Shown one piece after another: positions 14,201 to 24,827 of a DNA stretch of 64,000 bases. How positions within the stretch are numbered: the first letter of the stretch is position 1; the number at the start of each line of letters is the position of its first letter. Location of the stretch: NCBI RefSeq assembly GCF_000812025.2, contig NZ_JWJE02000001.1, forward strand, positions 163,969 to 227,968. The letters run 5' to 3'. Source of the stretch: Bacillus thermotolerans. GTDB taxonomy: Bacteria > Bacillota > Bacilli > Bacillales > Domibacillaceae. Below the pieces are notes generated by a model, which saw nothing but the letters and a program-made list of their open reading frames with translations, was not told where the DNA came from and ran no database searches. A program made the translations under genes and the position numbers.

Positions 14201-14233
14201 AAAGGTAATAGGGAATGTTCTCTATTGCCTTTT
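14201..14233 (+). terminator. hairpin at the end of the yloB unit / start of the yicC leader
   Basis: 11-bp stem 14201-14211/14222-14232 with one G-U pair and a 10-base loop, ending in TTTT. It could end transcripts reading through from yloB while the promoter directly upstream starts new ones; alternatively it is a 5' stem protecting the yicC mRNA. Confidence 0.5.
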
Positions 14234-14262
14234 ATTATGTTAACAAGGTGTGTGGATGGCTG

Positions 14263-15138
14263 ATGGCAGTGAGTATGACTGGATACGGAAACAGCAAATT
14301 AAAGTCAGCCGATTTGTCGGTGATGGTAGAAATGAAGTCGGTGAATCACCGCTTCAGTGAATTCCAAATAAGAATGCCGAGACAATTAATGAAAATTGAA
14401 GATAAAATAAGAAAGAAATTGGCATCATACATAAAAAGAGGACGGGTAGAAGTATTCATCACCATTGAAGGAAAAGGTCTCGTTCAACGAACGCTCCAGC
14501 CGGATTGGCAGCTGATCGATGAATTCGTCCATCTTGTCAAAGAAGCAGCTGCTAAATATAGCATGCCGGAAACAGTAGAGTGGACGGAGGTATTAAGCCG
14601 TCCTGACTTTATCGAAGTGGCAGAGAAAGAAGAAGAAAATGAGACGATCAATGAGCTGATTCTCGAAGCAGTAGGACTTGCAGCTGAACAACTGTACGCG
14701 ATGAGACAAGCGGAAGGAGAAGAGCTTAAGAAAGACCTGTCCCTTTTGTTAAGCGAGATGGAGAAAGGACTTTCAAATGTGAAAGCGCTGGCGCCTGCCG
14801 TGGTAGAAGCCTACAGGGAGCGCTTGGAGCGCCGGATGCAGGAGCTGGCTTCATCTGCCGTTGATAAAGATAGACTAGAAGCAGAAGCAGCTATATTCGC
14901 GGAGAAGTCGGATATACATGAAGAATGCGTTCGGCTGGAAAGTCATATTCAGCAATTTCGGCGTACTCTTGAACTGGATGAGCCAATTGGTCGCAAGTTG
15001 GACTTTCTCATTCAAGAAATGAATCGCGAGGCAAATACCATCGGTTCGAAAGCCAATGATTCGAAAATCAGTTCAAGTGTGGTGGAATTGAAGACCAGCC
15101 TTGAAAAGATGAAAGAGCAAGTGCAAAATATTGAATAA
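14263..15138 (+). CDS. yloC: YicC/YloC family endoribonuclease
   Basis: Member of the YicC family, for which endoribonuclease activity has been reported in E. coli and B. subtilis (YloC). The N-terminal signature SMTGYGNS and the C-terminal segment REANTIGSKANDS (about residues 262-274) are diagnostic. I set the start at ATG 14263 (MAVSMTGYG), giving 291 residues as in B. subtilis; AAGGTG lies 12 bases upstream. An in-frame ATG at 14215 would begin inside the leader hairpin. Glutamate-rich, soluble. It opens the unit yloC-remA-gmk-rpoZ. Confidence 0.9.
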   Translation: MAVSMTGYGNSKLKSADLSVMVEMKSVNHRFSEFQIRMPRQLMKIEDKIRKKLASYIKRGRVEVFITIEGKGLVQRTLQPDWQLIDEFVHLVKEAAAKYSMPETVEWTEVLSRPDFIEVAEKEEENETINELILEAVGLAAEQLYAMRQAEGEELKKDLSLLLSEMEKGLSNVKALAPAVVEAYRERLERRMQELASSAVDKDRLEAEAAIFAEKSDIHEECVRLESHIQQFRRTLELDEPIGRKLDFLIQEMNREANTIGSKANDSKISSSVVELKTSLEKMKEQVQNIE

Positions 15139-15189
15139 AAAAGAAAAAAGCTGGCAGGGTGAAGACAGCTTTTACATTGGGGGAAGGAT

Positions 15190-16075
<886 letters not shown>

Positions 16076-16076
16076 T

Positions 16077-16304
16077 ATGTTGTATCCTTCGATTGATAGC
16101 TTGTTAACTAAGATTGATTCCAAATATTCATTGGTCAGCGTGGCTGCTAAGCGTGCGCGCAGCCTGCAGGAGGATGAAACCACTCACCTGCTTGGTTCTT
16201 ATGTTTCTCATAAGTATGTTGGCCGGGCACTTGAAGAAATTCATGACGGTCAGCTTACAATGAAAGAGAAAGATGCCGGCGAAATATACGAGGATGAAGT
16301 CTAA
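16077..16304 (+). CDS. rpoZ: RNA polymerase omega subunit
   Basis: Small subunit that aids assembly of RNA polymerase through the beta' subunit. The protein begins [20 protein letters not shown], very close to B. subtilis RpoZ. ATG 16077 is preferred over an in-frame GTG at 16068, because GGAGAG at 16063-16068 is then properly spaced. 75 residues, slightly longer than the B. subtilis form (67) through an acidic C-terminal tail. The gmk-rpoZ pairing is common to most bacteria. Confidence 0.94.
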   Translation: MLYPSIDSLLTKIDSKYSLVSVAAKRARSLQEDETTHLLGSYVSHKYVGRALEEIHDGQLTMKEKDAGEIYEDEV

Positions 16305-16328
16305 GAGCAAGTAACGCAGCAATCTTCG

Positions 16329-16466
16329 CAGGTTGTTCTTTTCAGGCTGTTAAGTAATACCTGTTTCCTTTTAGTTAAATCATTTTGCAGTATCAGCCTG
16401 AAACTATCAAACAAAGACCGGATGTACAACCTGGATAACAACCTTTTAAAGGTTGTTATTTTTTTA
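16329..16466 (+). promoter_or_regulatory. structured leader between rpoZ and coaBC, attenuator-like
   Basis: This 241-base gap holds nested perfect stems: 16329-16336 (CAGGTTGT) pairs with 16426-16433, and inside it 16341-16349 pairs with 16394-16402. A terminator hairpin follows (16437-16445/16449-16457). The segments GGTTGT / ACAACC / AACAACC / GGTTGTT are mutually complementary, so segment 1 could also pair with 3, or 2 with 4, which would break the terminator. That is the layout of an attenuator, but no ligand class was recognised. It may instead be only two stems and a terminator ending the rpoZ unit. Confidence 0.5.
16437..16466 (+). terminator. intrinsic terminator after rpoZ / before coaBC
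   Basis: 9-bp perfect stem 16437-16445/16449-16457 with a 3-base loop followed by ATTTTTTTA. It lies 79 bases before the coaBC start. Confidence 0.8.
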
Positions 16467-16545
16467 CTTAAAACGAGAAGTCATTTCGATTGACCGGCCT
16501 TTACCGATTGAATGTTTGTCATGACTAAAAATTAGGAGGCTCATC

Positions 16546-17766
16546 ATGCTAGAGAATAAAAAAGTACTATTGTGTGTAGCCGGAGGAATCGCTGTATATA
16601 AAGCGGCTGCACTGACAAGCAAGCTGATACAGGCGGGGGCGGAAGTGAAGGTAATCATGACAGCTTCTGCCTGCCAATTTGTTACCCCGCTTACCTTTCA
16701 GGCATTATCACGAAATGATGTATATACGGACACCTTTGATGAAAAGCATCCCGAGGTGATCGCCCATATTGACTTGGCAGATTGGGCAGATTTAATCCTT
16801 ATTGCACCCGCTACTGCCAATATGATCGGCAAGCTTGCGAACGGTATTGCAGATGACATGGTTTCTACCACATTACTTGCCTCTACTGCGCCTGTATGGA
16901 TCGCGCCGGCGATGAATGTACATATGTACGATCATCCGGCGGTGAAGAGGAATATGGCGGTTCTGGCTGGTTACGGCTATCAGTTTATCGAGCCTGGTGA
17001 AGGGTTTCTCGCATGTGGATATGTTGGAAAAGGACGTTTGGAAGAGCCGGAGACCATTGTGGAACTTGTGGAGCAGTTTTTCGGTCAAAACAAAGAACAG
17101 CCGCTTGCTAACAAAACGGTTCTCATTACAGCAGGTCCAACGAGGGAAGCAATTGATCCTGTTCGTTTTTTGACAAACCATTCTACAGGAAAGATGGGTT
17201 ATGCATTAGCTGAGACCGCTCATCAATTGGGGGCAGACGTGTATTTAGTCTCAGGTCCTGTCTCGATTGATCCGCCGCAAGGAGTGCAGGTAACGTATGT
17301 GCAGAGTGCTGAAGAGATGTATCAAGCTGTAATGGAGAGGTTTGCAGAATGTGATATTGTCATCAAAACAGCAGCAGTAGCAGACTATCGCCCGAAAGTG
17401 ACGCACACGGAGAAAATGAAGAAGCAAGAAGGCGACCTCGTCATCGAAATGGAACGGACTCGGGACATTTTAAAAACACTTGGACAGGAAAAAACACACC
17501 AGATGCTTATCGGCTTTGCTGCCGAAACAACAAATGTAGAAGAATATGCGGTGAAGAAGCTCCGTACAAAGCAGGCAGATATGATAGTCGCTAATAACGT
17601 GAAGCTGGCTGGAGCAGGGTTTGGCAGTGACACAAACATTATTTCCATTTTTAAGAAGGATGGTACGCATAAAGACTTTGAATTGATGTCAAAGAAAGAA
17701 GCGGCAAGGCATATTCTGCTGGAGGCAGCAGCTGACTTGAAAGAAGGGGAAAATGAATGCAAATAG
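16546..17766 (+). CDS. coaBC: bifunctional phosphopantothenoylcysteine synthetase/decarboxylase
   Basis: Two successive steps of coenzyme A synthesis: CoaB ligates cysteine to 4'-phosphopantothenate, CoaC (FMN) decarboxylates the product. CoaC part, residues 1-about 185: catalytic H74 in AHIDLADW, PAMN at 121-124 and active C157 in FLACGYVGKGR. CoaB part follows: NHSTGKMGYALAE and KTAAVADYRPK. 406 residues. ATG 16546 follows AGGAGG at 16534-16539. The 3' end overlaps priA by 10 bases. Confidence 0.96.
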   Translation: MLENKKVLLCVAGGIAVYKAAALTSKLIQAGAEVKVIMTASACQFVTPLTFQALSRNDVYTDTFDEKHPEVIAHIDLADWADLILIAPATANMIGKLANGIADDMVSTTLLASTAPVWIAPAMNVHMYDHPAVKRNMAVLAGYGYQFIEPGEGFLACGYVGKGRLEEPETIVELVEQFFGQNKEQPLANKTVLITAGPTREAIDPVRFLTNHSTGKMGYALAETAHQLGADVYLVSGPVSIDPPQGVQVTYVQSAEEMYQAVMERFAECDIVIKTAAVADYRPKVTHTEKMKKQEGDLVIEMERTRDILKTLGQEKTHQMLIGFAAETTNVEEYAVKKLRTKQADMIVANNVKLAGAGFGSDTNIISIFKKDGTHKDFELMSKKEAARHILLEAAADLKEGENECK

Positions 17767-20162
17767 CGAGCGTCATCGTAGACGTAGCAGCTATGCAGAC
17801 AGATCGGGAGTTCGATTATAAGGTTCCGGAAAAATGGGAAGGGATTGTGCAGCCAGGGATGCGGGTGATTGTGCCGTTTGGACGGCGAAAGCTCCAAGGC
17901 TTTGTAACTGCCTTAAAAAGCGAATCAACTGTAAAGAATTTAAAAGCCATTATTGAACCGATGGATTTGCTGCCAGTGTTAAATGAGGAACTATTGAACC
18001 TTGCTGACTGGCTGACGGAGACGACCCTTTGCTTCAAAGTGTCCGCTTATCAGGCGATGCTCCCTGCTGCTATGAAAGCAAAGTACGAAAAGGTATTCCA
18101 TGTGCGTGACGAAGCGGTAAGTGCCGGACTGGCCGATCTCTTTGGCCGTCGTGAAGAAGTAACCTGGAAGGAAGCTGAAAAAGCAGGAAAACTCAATCGG
18201 CTGCGGCAGGAAGTGAAGGATGGACGTATTGAACTGATTTATAAAGTGAAGAGCAAAGGCAAGAAAAAAAGCATCCGTATGATTGGCACAAGGCTGTCAA
18301 CGGAAGAGCTCAAGGTCCAGTCGGAAGCTTTGCCGGCTAATGCCCAGAAGCAAAAGGATGTACTGAACTACTGGATTCATGCAGATGAGTCCTTTATTTC
18401 CGCAAAAGAGCTTATGGAGCAAACGGGGGCAAAGAATGCCACATTAAAAAGCTTAATCGACAAAGATATTCTCGTTGAGCGTGAGCAGGAAATGTATCGG
18501 GATCCGTATGAGGATCGCCGCTTTGAGCGCACAGACCCCCTCCCTCTAACAGCGGAACAGCAGGAAGCTATTGCGCCTATTTTAGGTGCGATCGAAGAGA
18601 AGCGGCACCAGACCTTTCTGCTTTACGGTGTAACAGGAAGCGGGAAGACAGAAGTGTATTTGCAATCCATCCAAAGAGTCATGGAAGAAGGAAAAGAAGC
18701 CATTGTTTTGGTTCCGGAGATTTCTTTAACGCCGCAAATGGTTTCCCGTTTTAAAGCGCGGTTCGGAGACGACGTAGCCGTACTGCACAGCGGGCTGTCT
18801 ATTGGAGAGAAATACGATGAATGGCGAAAAATTCAGCGCAAGGAAGTCAAGGTTGTTGTCGGTGCGAGATCGGCTGTATTTGCCCCGTTTGAAAATCTCG
18901 GACTGATCATTATTGATGAGGAGCATGAAACGAGCTATAAACAGGAAGAGAATCCGCGCTACCATGCAAGAGAGACAGCTATTAGAAGGGCCAGCTTCTA
19001 TAATTGCCCCGTCATTCTGGGCAGTGCAACGCCTTCTTTAGAAAGCTTTGCCCGCGCTAAGAAAGGCGTGTACCAGCTTCTGACGCTTCCTAAGCGGATG
19101 AATAACCAAAGTCTGCCTGAGGTTGGAATTGTTGATATGCGCGAGGAGCTGCGCGACGGCAACCGCTCGATGTTTTCACGGGCGCTGTTTGAAAAGCTGA
19201 CTGACCGTCTTGAAAAAGGAGAGCAAACCGTCCTTTTCCTAAACCGAAGAGGCCACTCGTCCTTTATTATGTGCCGAGACTGCGGCTATGTTGCCGGCTG
19301 TCCGCATTGTGACATATCGCTTACCTACCACCGGCACTCTCACCGTATGAAGTGTCATTACTGCGGATTTGAAGAGCCGGTTCCATCTGTTTGTCCTGAA
19401 TGCGGAGGTGAGCATATCAGATACTTCGGTACAGGAACACAGAAGGTAGAGGAGGAACTGGCTAAATTGTTGCCGCATGCAAGAGTAATACGGATGGATG
19501 TAGATACGACAAGCCGGAAAGGAGCCCATGAAAGGCTGCTGGATCAGTTCAAAGAAGGAAAAGCAGACATTCTCCTTGGGACTCAAATGATCGCGAAAGG
19601 ACTTGATTTTCCGAATATTACACTGGTTGGTGTACTTAGTGCGGATACGATGCTTCATTTGCCTGATTTCCGTTCTGCCGAGAAAACTTTTCAGCTTCTT
19701 ACTCAAGTAAGCGGTCGTGCGGGCCGTCACCACCTGCAGGGAGAAGTCATTATACAGACATATACGCCGGAGCACTACAGCATCCAGCTGGCAGCTAAAC
19801 AGGATTATGACCAATTCTACCAACAGGAGATGAGGATTAGAAAATTTGGCAGCTATCCGCCTTTTTACTACCTGGCACTCGTAACGGTCAGTCATGAAAA
19901 TGTATTAAAGGCGACAAAGGTAACGGAAAACATTACCCAATACCTTCAGTCCCGTCTATCTGATGAAGCGATCATCCTTGGGCCCGCTGCTTCACCTATT
20001 CCTCGGATCAATGATAGATATCGTTACCAATGTTTGATAAAATACAAACGAGAACCGCAGCTAACAGATATGTTAAAGACGGTTATGGAGCATTACACAA
20101 GACAGCAGAAAGATAAGCACTTACAGGTTTCAATAGATGTCAATCCTTTTATGATGATGTAA
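17757..20162 (+). CDS. priA: primosomal replication-restart helicase PriA
   Basis: Recognises stalled forks and D-loops and reloads the replicative helicase. 801 residues: N-terminal 3' binding domain, winged helix, then a superfamily 2 helicase with Walker A GVTGSGKT at 291-298 and DEEH at 387-390. A zinc-binding insertion starting with C506 and C509 holds eight cysteines in four CxxC pairs, typical of PriA. Helicase motif V-VI lies in QVSGRAGRH. Starts inside the end of coaBC, so translation is probably coupled. Confidence 0.96.
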   Translation: MQIASVIVDVAAMQTDREFDYKVPEKWEGIVQPGMRVIVPFGRRKLQGFVTALKSESTVKNLKAIIEPMDLLPVLNEELLNLADWLTETTLCFKVSAYQAMLPAAMKAKYEKVFHVRDEAVSAGLADLFGRREEVTWKEAEKAGKLNRLRQEVKDGRIELIYKVKSKGKKKSIRMIGTRLSTEELKVQSEALPANAQKQKDVLNYWIHADESFISAKELMEQTGAKNATLKSLIDKDILVEREQEMYRDPYEDRRFERTDPLPLTAEQQEAIAPILGAIEEKRHQTFLLYGVTGSGKTEVYLQSIQRVMEEGKEAIVLVPEISLTPQMVSRFKARFGDDVAVLHSGLSIGEKYDEWRKIQRKEVKVVVGARSAVFAPFENLGLIIIDEEHETSYKQEENPRYHARETAIRRASFYNCPVILGSATPSLESFARAKKGVYQLLTLPKRMNNQSLPEVGIVDMREELRDGNRSMFSRALFEKLTDRLEKGEQTVLFLNRRGHSSFIMCRDCGYVAGCPHCDISLTYHRHSHRMKCHYCGFEEPVPSVCPECGGEHIRYFGTGTQKVEEELAKLLPHARVIRMDVDTTSRKGAHERLLDQFKEGKADILLGTQMIAKGLDFPNITLVGVLSADTMLHLPDFRSAEKTFQLLTQVSGRAGRHHLQGEVIIQTYTPEHYSIQLAAKQDYDQFYQQEMRIRKFGSYPPFYYLALVTVSHENVLKATKVTENITQYLQSRLSDEAIILGPAASPIPRINDRYRYQCLIKYKREPQLTDMLKTVMEHYTRQQKDKHLQVSIDVNPFMMM

Positions 20163-20205
20163 AGGAACAGGCTTCAGCTTATTTAGACAACAAGGAGGAT
20201 TTTTG

Positions 20206-20691
20206 TTGGCACAGTTACCAATCGTGAAATATCCGGATCCCATTCTCGAAAAAAAATGCGAACCGGTCACACAATTCGATAAAAAGTTAAAAAAACTTGT
20301 AAATAATATGTATGAGACGATGGTGGAGGCAGATGGAGTTGGTCTTGCGGCTCCACAGATAGGGAAAGACCTGCAGCTTGCCATCGTAGATATTGAAGAT
20401 GAACATGGCCTAATCGTTCTAGTCAATCCCGTCATTGAAGAAGCAAAAGGGAGCGAAACAGATGTGGAAGGATGTTTAAGCTTTCCTGGCATATATGGCC
20501 ATGTCACGCGCCCTTCTTATGTGAAAGTAAAAGCACAGGACGTGAAAGGGCGCTTTTTCACTTTGCAGGCAAAAGGGTATTTAGCGCGCGCGATTCAGCA
20601 TGAGATTGACCACTTGAATGGCGTGTTGTTCACTTCGAAGGTCGAGAAGTATGTAAATGAAGAAGAGCTTGAAACGGAGGAGCTGTCATGA
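20206..20691 (+). CDS. def: peptide deformylase
   Basis: Metalloenzyme removing the formyl group from the N-terminal Met of new proteins. Motif 1 GVGLAAPQ at 44-51, motif 2 EGCLSFP at 88-94 (metal ligand C90), motif 3 HEIDHLNG at 132-139 (H132, E133, H136). 161 residues. Two consecutive TTG codons (20203 and 20206) could start it; I choose 20206 because AAGGAGG at 20192-20198 is then 7 bases away. The stop overlaps the fmt start as ATGA; def and fmt act at opposite ends of the same formylation cycle. Confidence 0.95.
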   Translation: MAQLPIVKYPDPILEKKCEPVTQFDKKLKKLVNNMYETMVEADGVGLAAPQIGKDLQLAIVDIEDEHGLIVLVNPVIEEAKGSETDVEGCLSFPGIYGHVTRPSYVKVKAQDVKGRFFTLQAKGYLARAIQHEIDHLNGVLFTSKVEKYVNEEELETEELS

Positions 20692-21632
20692 CGAACATAG
20701 TCTTTATGGGAACGCCCGACTTTTCAGTACCAGTACTAAATGCGCTGATTGGGGATGGATACCATATTCAGGCGGTTGTCACACAGCCGGACCGTCCTGT
20801 TGGCAGAAAGCGGGTTATGACCCCCCCTCCGGTAAAGGCAGCTGCTTTGGAGCATGGCCTCCCAGTTTTACAGCCGGAAAAGCTGAGAGGCTCGGAGGAA
20901 TTGCAACAGATCATTGATATGAACCCAGATGTTATCGTGACAGCGGCATACGGACAGATCCTCCCTAATGAGCTTCTTGAAGCACCAGCATACGGCTGTG
21001 TAAATGTTCACGCTTCCTTGCTGCCCGAGCTGCGCGGGGGAGCACCTATTCATTATGCGATTCTTCAAGGGAAGAAGAAAACAGGCATTACAATTATGTA
21101 TATGGCAGAAAAGCTCGATGCAGGGGATATCATCAGCCAGGCGGAGGTAACAATAGAAGAGACGGATCATGTCGGAAGCCTGCATGATAAGCTAAGTCAA
21201 ACAGGTGCCCGTTTGCTTTCTGAAACTCTGCCAAAGCTGATAGCAGGTGAGGTGTCCCCGGTTAAACAGGATGAATCAAAAGCTTCCTTTGCTTCTAACA
21301 TAAGGAGGGAGCAAGAGAAGATTGACTGGTCAAAACAAGGTGAAGACATTTATAATCATATCCGTGGGTTGCATCCATGGCCGGTAGCTTACACGACACT
21401 CGAGGGACAAGTCGTGAAAATTTGGTGGGGCGAGAAAATTCCAGCAGGAAAAGAAGCTCCTCCAGGAACGATAATTGCAGTTGAAGAAGACGGCTTTGTT
21501 GTTGCCACAGGAAATGACACAGCTATTAAAGTCACGGATCTGCAGCCTTCCGGAAAGAAAAGAATGTCAGCTGAACAATATTTAAGAGGAGCCGGCGCGC
21601 ATATTGCCCCTGGCTTGAAGTTAGGAGAATAA
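20688..21632 (+). CDS. fmt: methionyl-tRNA formyltransferase
   Basis: Formylates initiator Met-tRNA using 10-formyltetrahydrofolate. Catalytic N106 and H108 precede the SLLP-type loop (residues 110-120, [11 protein letters not shown]). The C-terminal OB-like tRNA-binding domain covers roughly residues 205-314. Length 314 is normal. Start overlaps the def stop (ATGA), two bases separate its stop from rsmB. Confidence 0.96.
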   Translation: MTNIVFMGTPDFSVPVLNALIGDGYHIQAVVTQPDRPVGRKRVMTPPPVKAAALEHGLPVLQPEKLRGSEELQQIIDMNPDVIVTAAYGQILPNELLEAPAYGCVNVHASLLPELRGGAPIHYAILQGKKKTGITIMYMAEKLDAGDIISQAEVTIEETDHVGSLHDKLSQTGARLLSETLPKLIAGEVSPVKQDESKASFASNIRREQEKIDWSKQGEDIYNHIRGLHPWPVAYTTLEGQVVKIWWGEKIPAGKEAPPGTIIAVEEDGFVVATGNDTAIKVTDLQPSGKKRMSAEQYLRGAGAHIAPGLKLGE

Positions 21633-21634
21633 CA

Positions 21635-22975
21635 TTGCCACGAAAAAAGAAACGAGTGCGTGAAATTGCTCTTGATTTAATCGAAGCGGTAGAGAAAAAT
21701 CAGTCGTACAGCAATTTGCTGCTCCATTCTGCCATAGAGAAGCATGAGCTCTCAGGAAGGGATGCCGCCCTGTTAACAGAGCTTACCTATGGCACGATTC
21801 AGCGGAAAATGACACTTGATTATTTTCTTGCTCCGTTTATCAAGAAGAAAATAGAGCCGTGGGTTCGCCAGCTTCTTCGGCTTTCCTTATACCAAATAGT
21901 CTATTTAGATAAGATCCCTGAACGGGCAGTCATTCATGAAGCGGTAGAAATTGCTAAATCGAAAGGGCATAAAGGCATTTCCAGCCTCGTAAACGGCGTG
22001 CTTCGTTCCGTACAGAGGAACGGCTTGCCGGATATTCAGGACATCAAGGATGAGGCAGAGCGGATCTCTATTGAGACGAGTCATCCTTTATGGCTCGTTA
22101 AAAGATGGATCGCTCAGTTCGGCGCCGAGAAAACAAGAGAAATGTGCCTAGTCAATTTAACCGCCCCGATGCAAACACTTCGCGTGAATGAAACAAAGGC
22201 TACGCGAGAGGAAGTCCTGGCGCTTCTCCAGCAGGAAGGGTTCGAGGCCGAGCCGAGCGAGGTTATTCCGGAAGCTATCCGAATGCTGAAGGGAAATGCC
22301 GCCCGTTCCCATGTGTTTGAGAGCGGCTTGGCCACCATTCAAGATGAAAGCTCGATGATCGTTGCTTATGCACTCGATATAGAGCCAGGCGAACGCATTT
22401 TAGATGCATGCGCAGCTCCGGGGGGCAAGACAACGCATATTGCTGAAAAGCTGCGCGGGGAGGGCTCTGTTTCCGCTCTTGACTTGCATGAGCATAAGAT
22501 TAAACTAATCAAGCAAACTGCAGATCGTTTAGGATTAACGAATGTGGAAGCCAAGGCTTGGGACAGCCGCAAAGCAGCAGAGGTCTTCGGTGAAGAAACC
22601 TTTGACCGGATTCTTGTTGATGCCCCGTGTTCAGGGCTCGGCGTCTTGAGGAGAAAGCCGGACATTAAATATGTAAAAGACGAAAGAGACTTGTATGCGC
22701 TGCAGGAAGTGCAGCTTGATATATTATCGGCTGTTGCCCCGCTTTTGAAGAAAGGCGGCGTGCTGGTTTACAGCACTTGTACAGCTGACCGTGAAGAGAA
22801 TGATGAAACTGTCGCAAAGTTTTTAGAGGCTCATACTGATTTCGAACCAGACAGCCTTAGGGGGCTGCCGCCACAAGTTCAAGCGCTAGCTGACGGCTAT
22901 AAATTGCAGGTACTTCCGCAGGACTTTGGCGGAGATGGGTTCTTTATCAGTAAATTAAGAAAGAAGGTGCAATAG
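21635..22975 (+). CDS. rsmB: 16S rRNA (cytosine-967-C5)-methyltransferase
   Basis: SAM-dependent m5C methylase of 16S rRNA. N-terminal NusB-like RNA-binding domain (residues 1-about 140), then a Rossmann methylase: SAM loop [10 protein letters not shown] from 257, DAPCSGLG with C332 and STC with C382, the two cysteines that release and attack the base in this family. TTG start at 21635 is supported by TTAGGAG seven bases upstream and by lack of any nearby ATG. 446 residues. Its stop codon shares one base with the rlmN GTG start. Confidence 0.94.
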   Translation: MPRKKKRVREIALDLIEAVEKNQSYSNLLLHSAIEKHELSGRDAALLTELTYGTIQRKMTLDYFLAPFIKKKIEPWVRQLLRLSLYQIVYLDKIPERAVIHEAVEIAKSKGHKGISSLVNGVLRSVQRNGLPDIQDIKDEAERISIETSHPLWLVKRWIAQFGAEKTREMCLVNLTAPMQTLRVNETKATREEVLALLQQEGFEAEPSEVIPEAIRMLKGNAARSHVFESGLATIQDESSMIVAYALDIEPGERILDACAAPGGKTTHIAEKLRGEGSVSALDLHEHKIKLIKQTADRLGLTNVEAKAWDSRKAAEVFGEETFDRILVDAPCSGLGVLRRKPDIKYVKDERDLYALQEVQLDILSAVAPLLKKGGVLVYSTCTADREENDETVAKFLEAHTDFEPDSLRGLPPQVQALADGYKLQVLPQDFGGDGFFISKLRKKVQ

Positions 22976-24066
22976 TGGAGCAAGCAGTAACAACAACGAG
23001 TGAACAAAATAAAGAGAAGCAGCTGCCATCTATTTATTCATTGCAATTACAGGATTTGAAGGATTGGTTAGAAGAACAAGGTGAGAAGCCATTCCGTGCG
23101 GAGCAGATTTTCGATTGGCTATATAAAAAACGAGTCACTTCTTATGAAGAAATGACCAACTTATCGAAAGGACTTCGTGACAAGCTCGAAGCTCACTTCA
23201 AGATTACTACTTTGAAAACTTTAATTCAGCAGGAATCTGCTGATGGAACGATTAAGTTTTTATTTGAACTGCATGACGGCTATTCGATCGAAACCGTTTT
23301 AATGCGCCATGAATATGGAAACTCTGTTTGTGTAACCACGCAGGTAGGCTGCCGAATCGGCTGTACTTTCTGCGCTTCTACGCTCGGCGGGTTAAAGCGT
23401 CACCTTGAAGCGGGAGAAATTGTTGCGCAGGTCGTGAAAGTCCAGCAGGCGCTTGACGAGAAAGAGGAGCGCGTCAGCTCCATCGTTATTATGGGGATTG
23501 GCGAGCCGTTTGATAATTACGATCAAATGCTGGCCTTCTTGAAAATCGTGAACCACGATAAGAGCTTGAATATTGGGGCACGCCATATTACTGTTTCAAC
23601 AAGCGGAATTGTTCCAAAGATTTACAAGTTTGCAGATGAAAATATGCAAATCAACTTTGCGATCTCTCTTCATGCACCGAATAATGAACTGAGAACGAAG
23701 CTTATGCCGATTAACAGAGCCTATAAGCTTCCGGATCTCATGGAGGCGGCCAAGTATTATATTGAAAAAACGGGCCGACGCATTAGCTTCGAATACGGAT
23801 TATTTGGTGGTCAAAATGACTCTTTAGAGCATGCAGAGGAGCTAGCTGAGCTTTTGAAAGGGATGAAGTGTCACGTTAATCTAATCCCTGTTAACTATGT
23901 ACCGGAGCGCAACTATGTTCGTACGCCGAGAAACAAGATCTTCGCTTTTGAGAAAGCATTAAAAGAGCACGGCATCAATGTAACGATCCGCCGCGAACAA
24001 GGTCATGATATCGATGCGGCTTGCGGGCAGCTTCGGGCGAAAGAGCGGTCAGAAGAAACGAGGTGA
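22975..24066 (+). CDS. rlmN: dual-specificity rRNA/tRNA adenine-C2 methyltransferase
   Basis: Radical-SAM enzyme forming m2A2503 in 23S rRNA and m2A37 in some tRNAs. The cluster motif CxxxCxxC is C126, C130 and C133; the mechanistic cysteines are C119 and C350 (in DAACGQLR). 363 residues, as in B. subtilis. No Cfr-type features. Start is GTG 22975, overlapping the rsmB stop by one base, with GAAGGTG upstream. Confidence 0.95.
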   Translation: MEQAVTTTSEQNKEKQLPSIYSLQLQDLKDWLEEQGEKPFRAEQIFDWLYKKRVTSYEEMTNLSKGLRDKLEAHFKITTLKTLIQQESADGTIKFLFELHDGYSIETVLMRHEYGNSVCVTTQVGCRIGCTFCASTLGGLKRHLEAGEIVAQVVKVQQALDEKEERVSSIVIMGIGEPFDNYDQMLAFLKIVNHDKSLNIGARHITVSTSGIVPKIYKFADENMQINFAISLHAPNNELRTKLMPINRAYKLPDLMEAAKYYIEKTGRRISFEYGLFGGQNDSLEHAEELAELLKGMKCHVNLIPVNYVPERNYVRTPRNKIFAFEKALKEHGINVTIRREQGHDIDAACGQLRAKERSEETR

Positions 24067-24071
24067 GCCGT

Positions 24072-24821
24072 ATGGATTCTGTCTTTCGGACAGATAGAGG
24101 CCGTGTTCGTCTTCATAATGAAGACAGCGGTGGAGTATTTGTTCATGCAAGCGGCAGCCGCCTAGCGATCGTAGCAGATGGCATGGGCGGCCACAATGCC
24201 GGTGACGTTGCCAGTCAAATGGCAGTCGAGGCCATTCAATCTCAATGGATGCAAGTGAAAAAAATTGACGACGCCAACCAGGCAGAACGGTGGCTGAGGG
24301 AAGCTATTAATGAAAGTAACGAAAAGGTCTTTTCTCATGCCAATTGTTCTCCTGAATGCAGCGGCATGGGGACGACACTTGTTGTTGCGCTATGCACCGA
24401 CAGGTTTTGTACAATTGCGAATATCGGTGACAGCCGCTGTTATTTATTTAACGAAGATGGCTTCGTGCAATTAACTGAAGATCATTCTCTTGTCAACGAG
24501 CTCGTAAAGTCAGGTGAAATAACAAAGGAAGAGGCAGAGTATCACCCCCGCAAAAACATACTCACACGAGCGTTGGGCACAGCTTCTGAGGTGACAGCAG
24601 ATTTTCATACAGTTATGTTTGAACAGGGGGATGCTCTTCTTCTTTGTTCAGATGGCTTATCCAATAAACTGGCACAGCAAGAAATGCAACAAATTATGGA
24701 AGCCTCCCTTCCGCTCGAGGAAAAAGCTGACTCATTTATCCAGACCGCCAATCAAAAGGGCGGGGAAGATAACATTACGCTTGTTATTCTCGAGTACTCT
24801 GCTGGCCTGGGAAATGGGTGA
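24072..24821 (+). CDS. prpC: PPM-type protein phosphatase PrpC
   Basis: Mn2+-dependent Ser/Thr phosphatase that reverses PrkC action. Metal-binding residues D18 (LHNED), D36 and G37 (ADGMGGH) are present, with GDSRCYL and the C-terminal GGEDNIT motif. Start chosen at ATG 24072 (MDSVFRTDRG), giving 249 residues; an in-frame ATG at 24021 lies deep in rlmN. Followed six bases later by prkC, the standard phosphatase/kinase pair of Gram-positive bacteria. Confidence 0.95.
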   Translation: MDSVFRTDRGRVRLHNEDSGGVFVHASGSRLAIVADGMGGHNAGDVASQMAVEAIQSQWMQVKKIDDANQAERWLREAINESNEKVFSHANCSPECSGMGTTLVVALCTDRFCTIANIGDSRCYLFNEDGFVQLTEDHSLVNELVKSGEITKEEAEYHPRKNILTRALGTASEVTADFHTVMFEQGDALLLCSDGLSNKLAQQEMQQIMEASLPLEEKADSFIQTANQKGGEDNITLVILEYSAGLGNG

Positions 24822-24827
24822 CACATC

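Noticed and set aside
15145..15173. Possible terminator between yicC and remA
   Set aside because: Only an 8-bp stem with a 12-base loop and no proper T-run; remA is probably read from the same transcript.
19239..19895. 218-residue open frame antisense to priA
   Set aside because: Covers conserved PriA helicase and zinc motifs on the other strand; no start signals; shadow frame.
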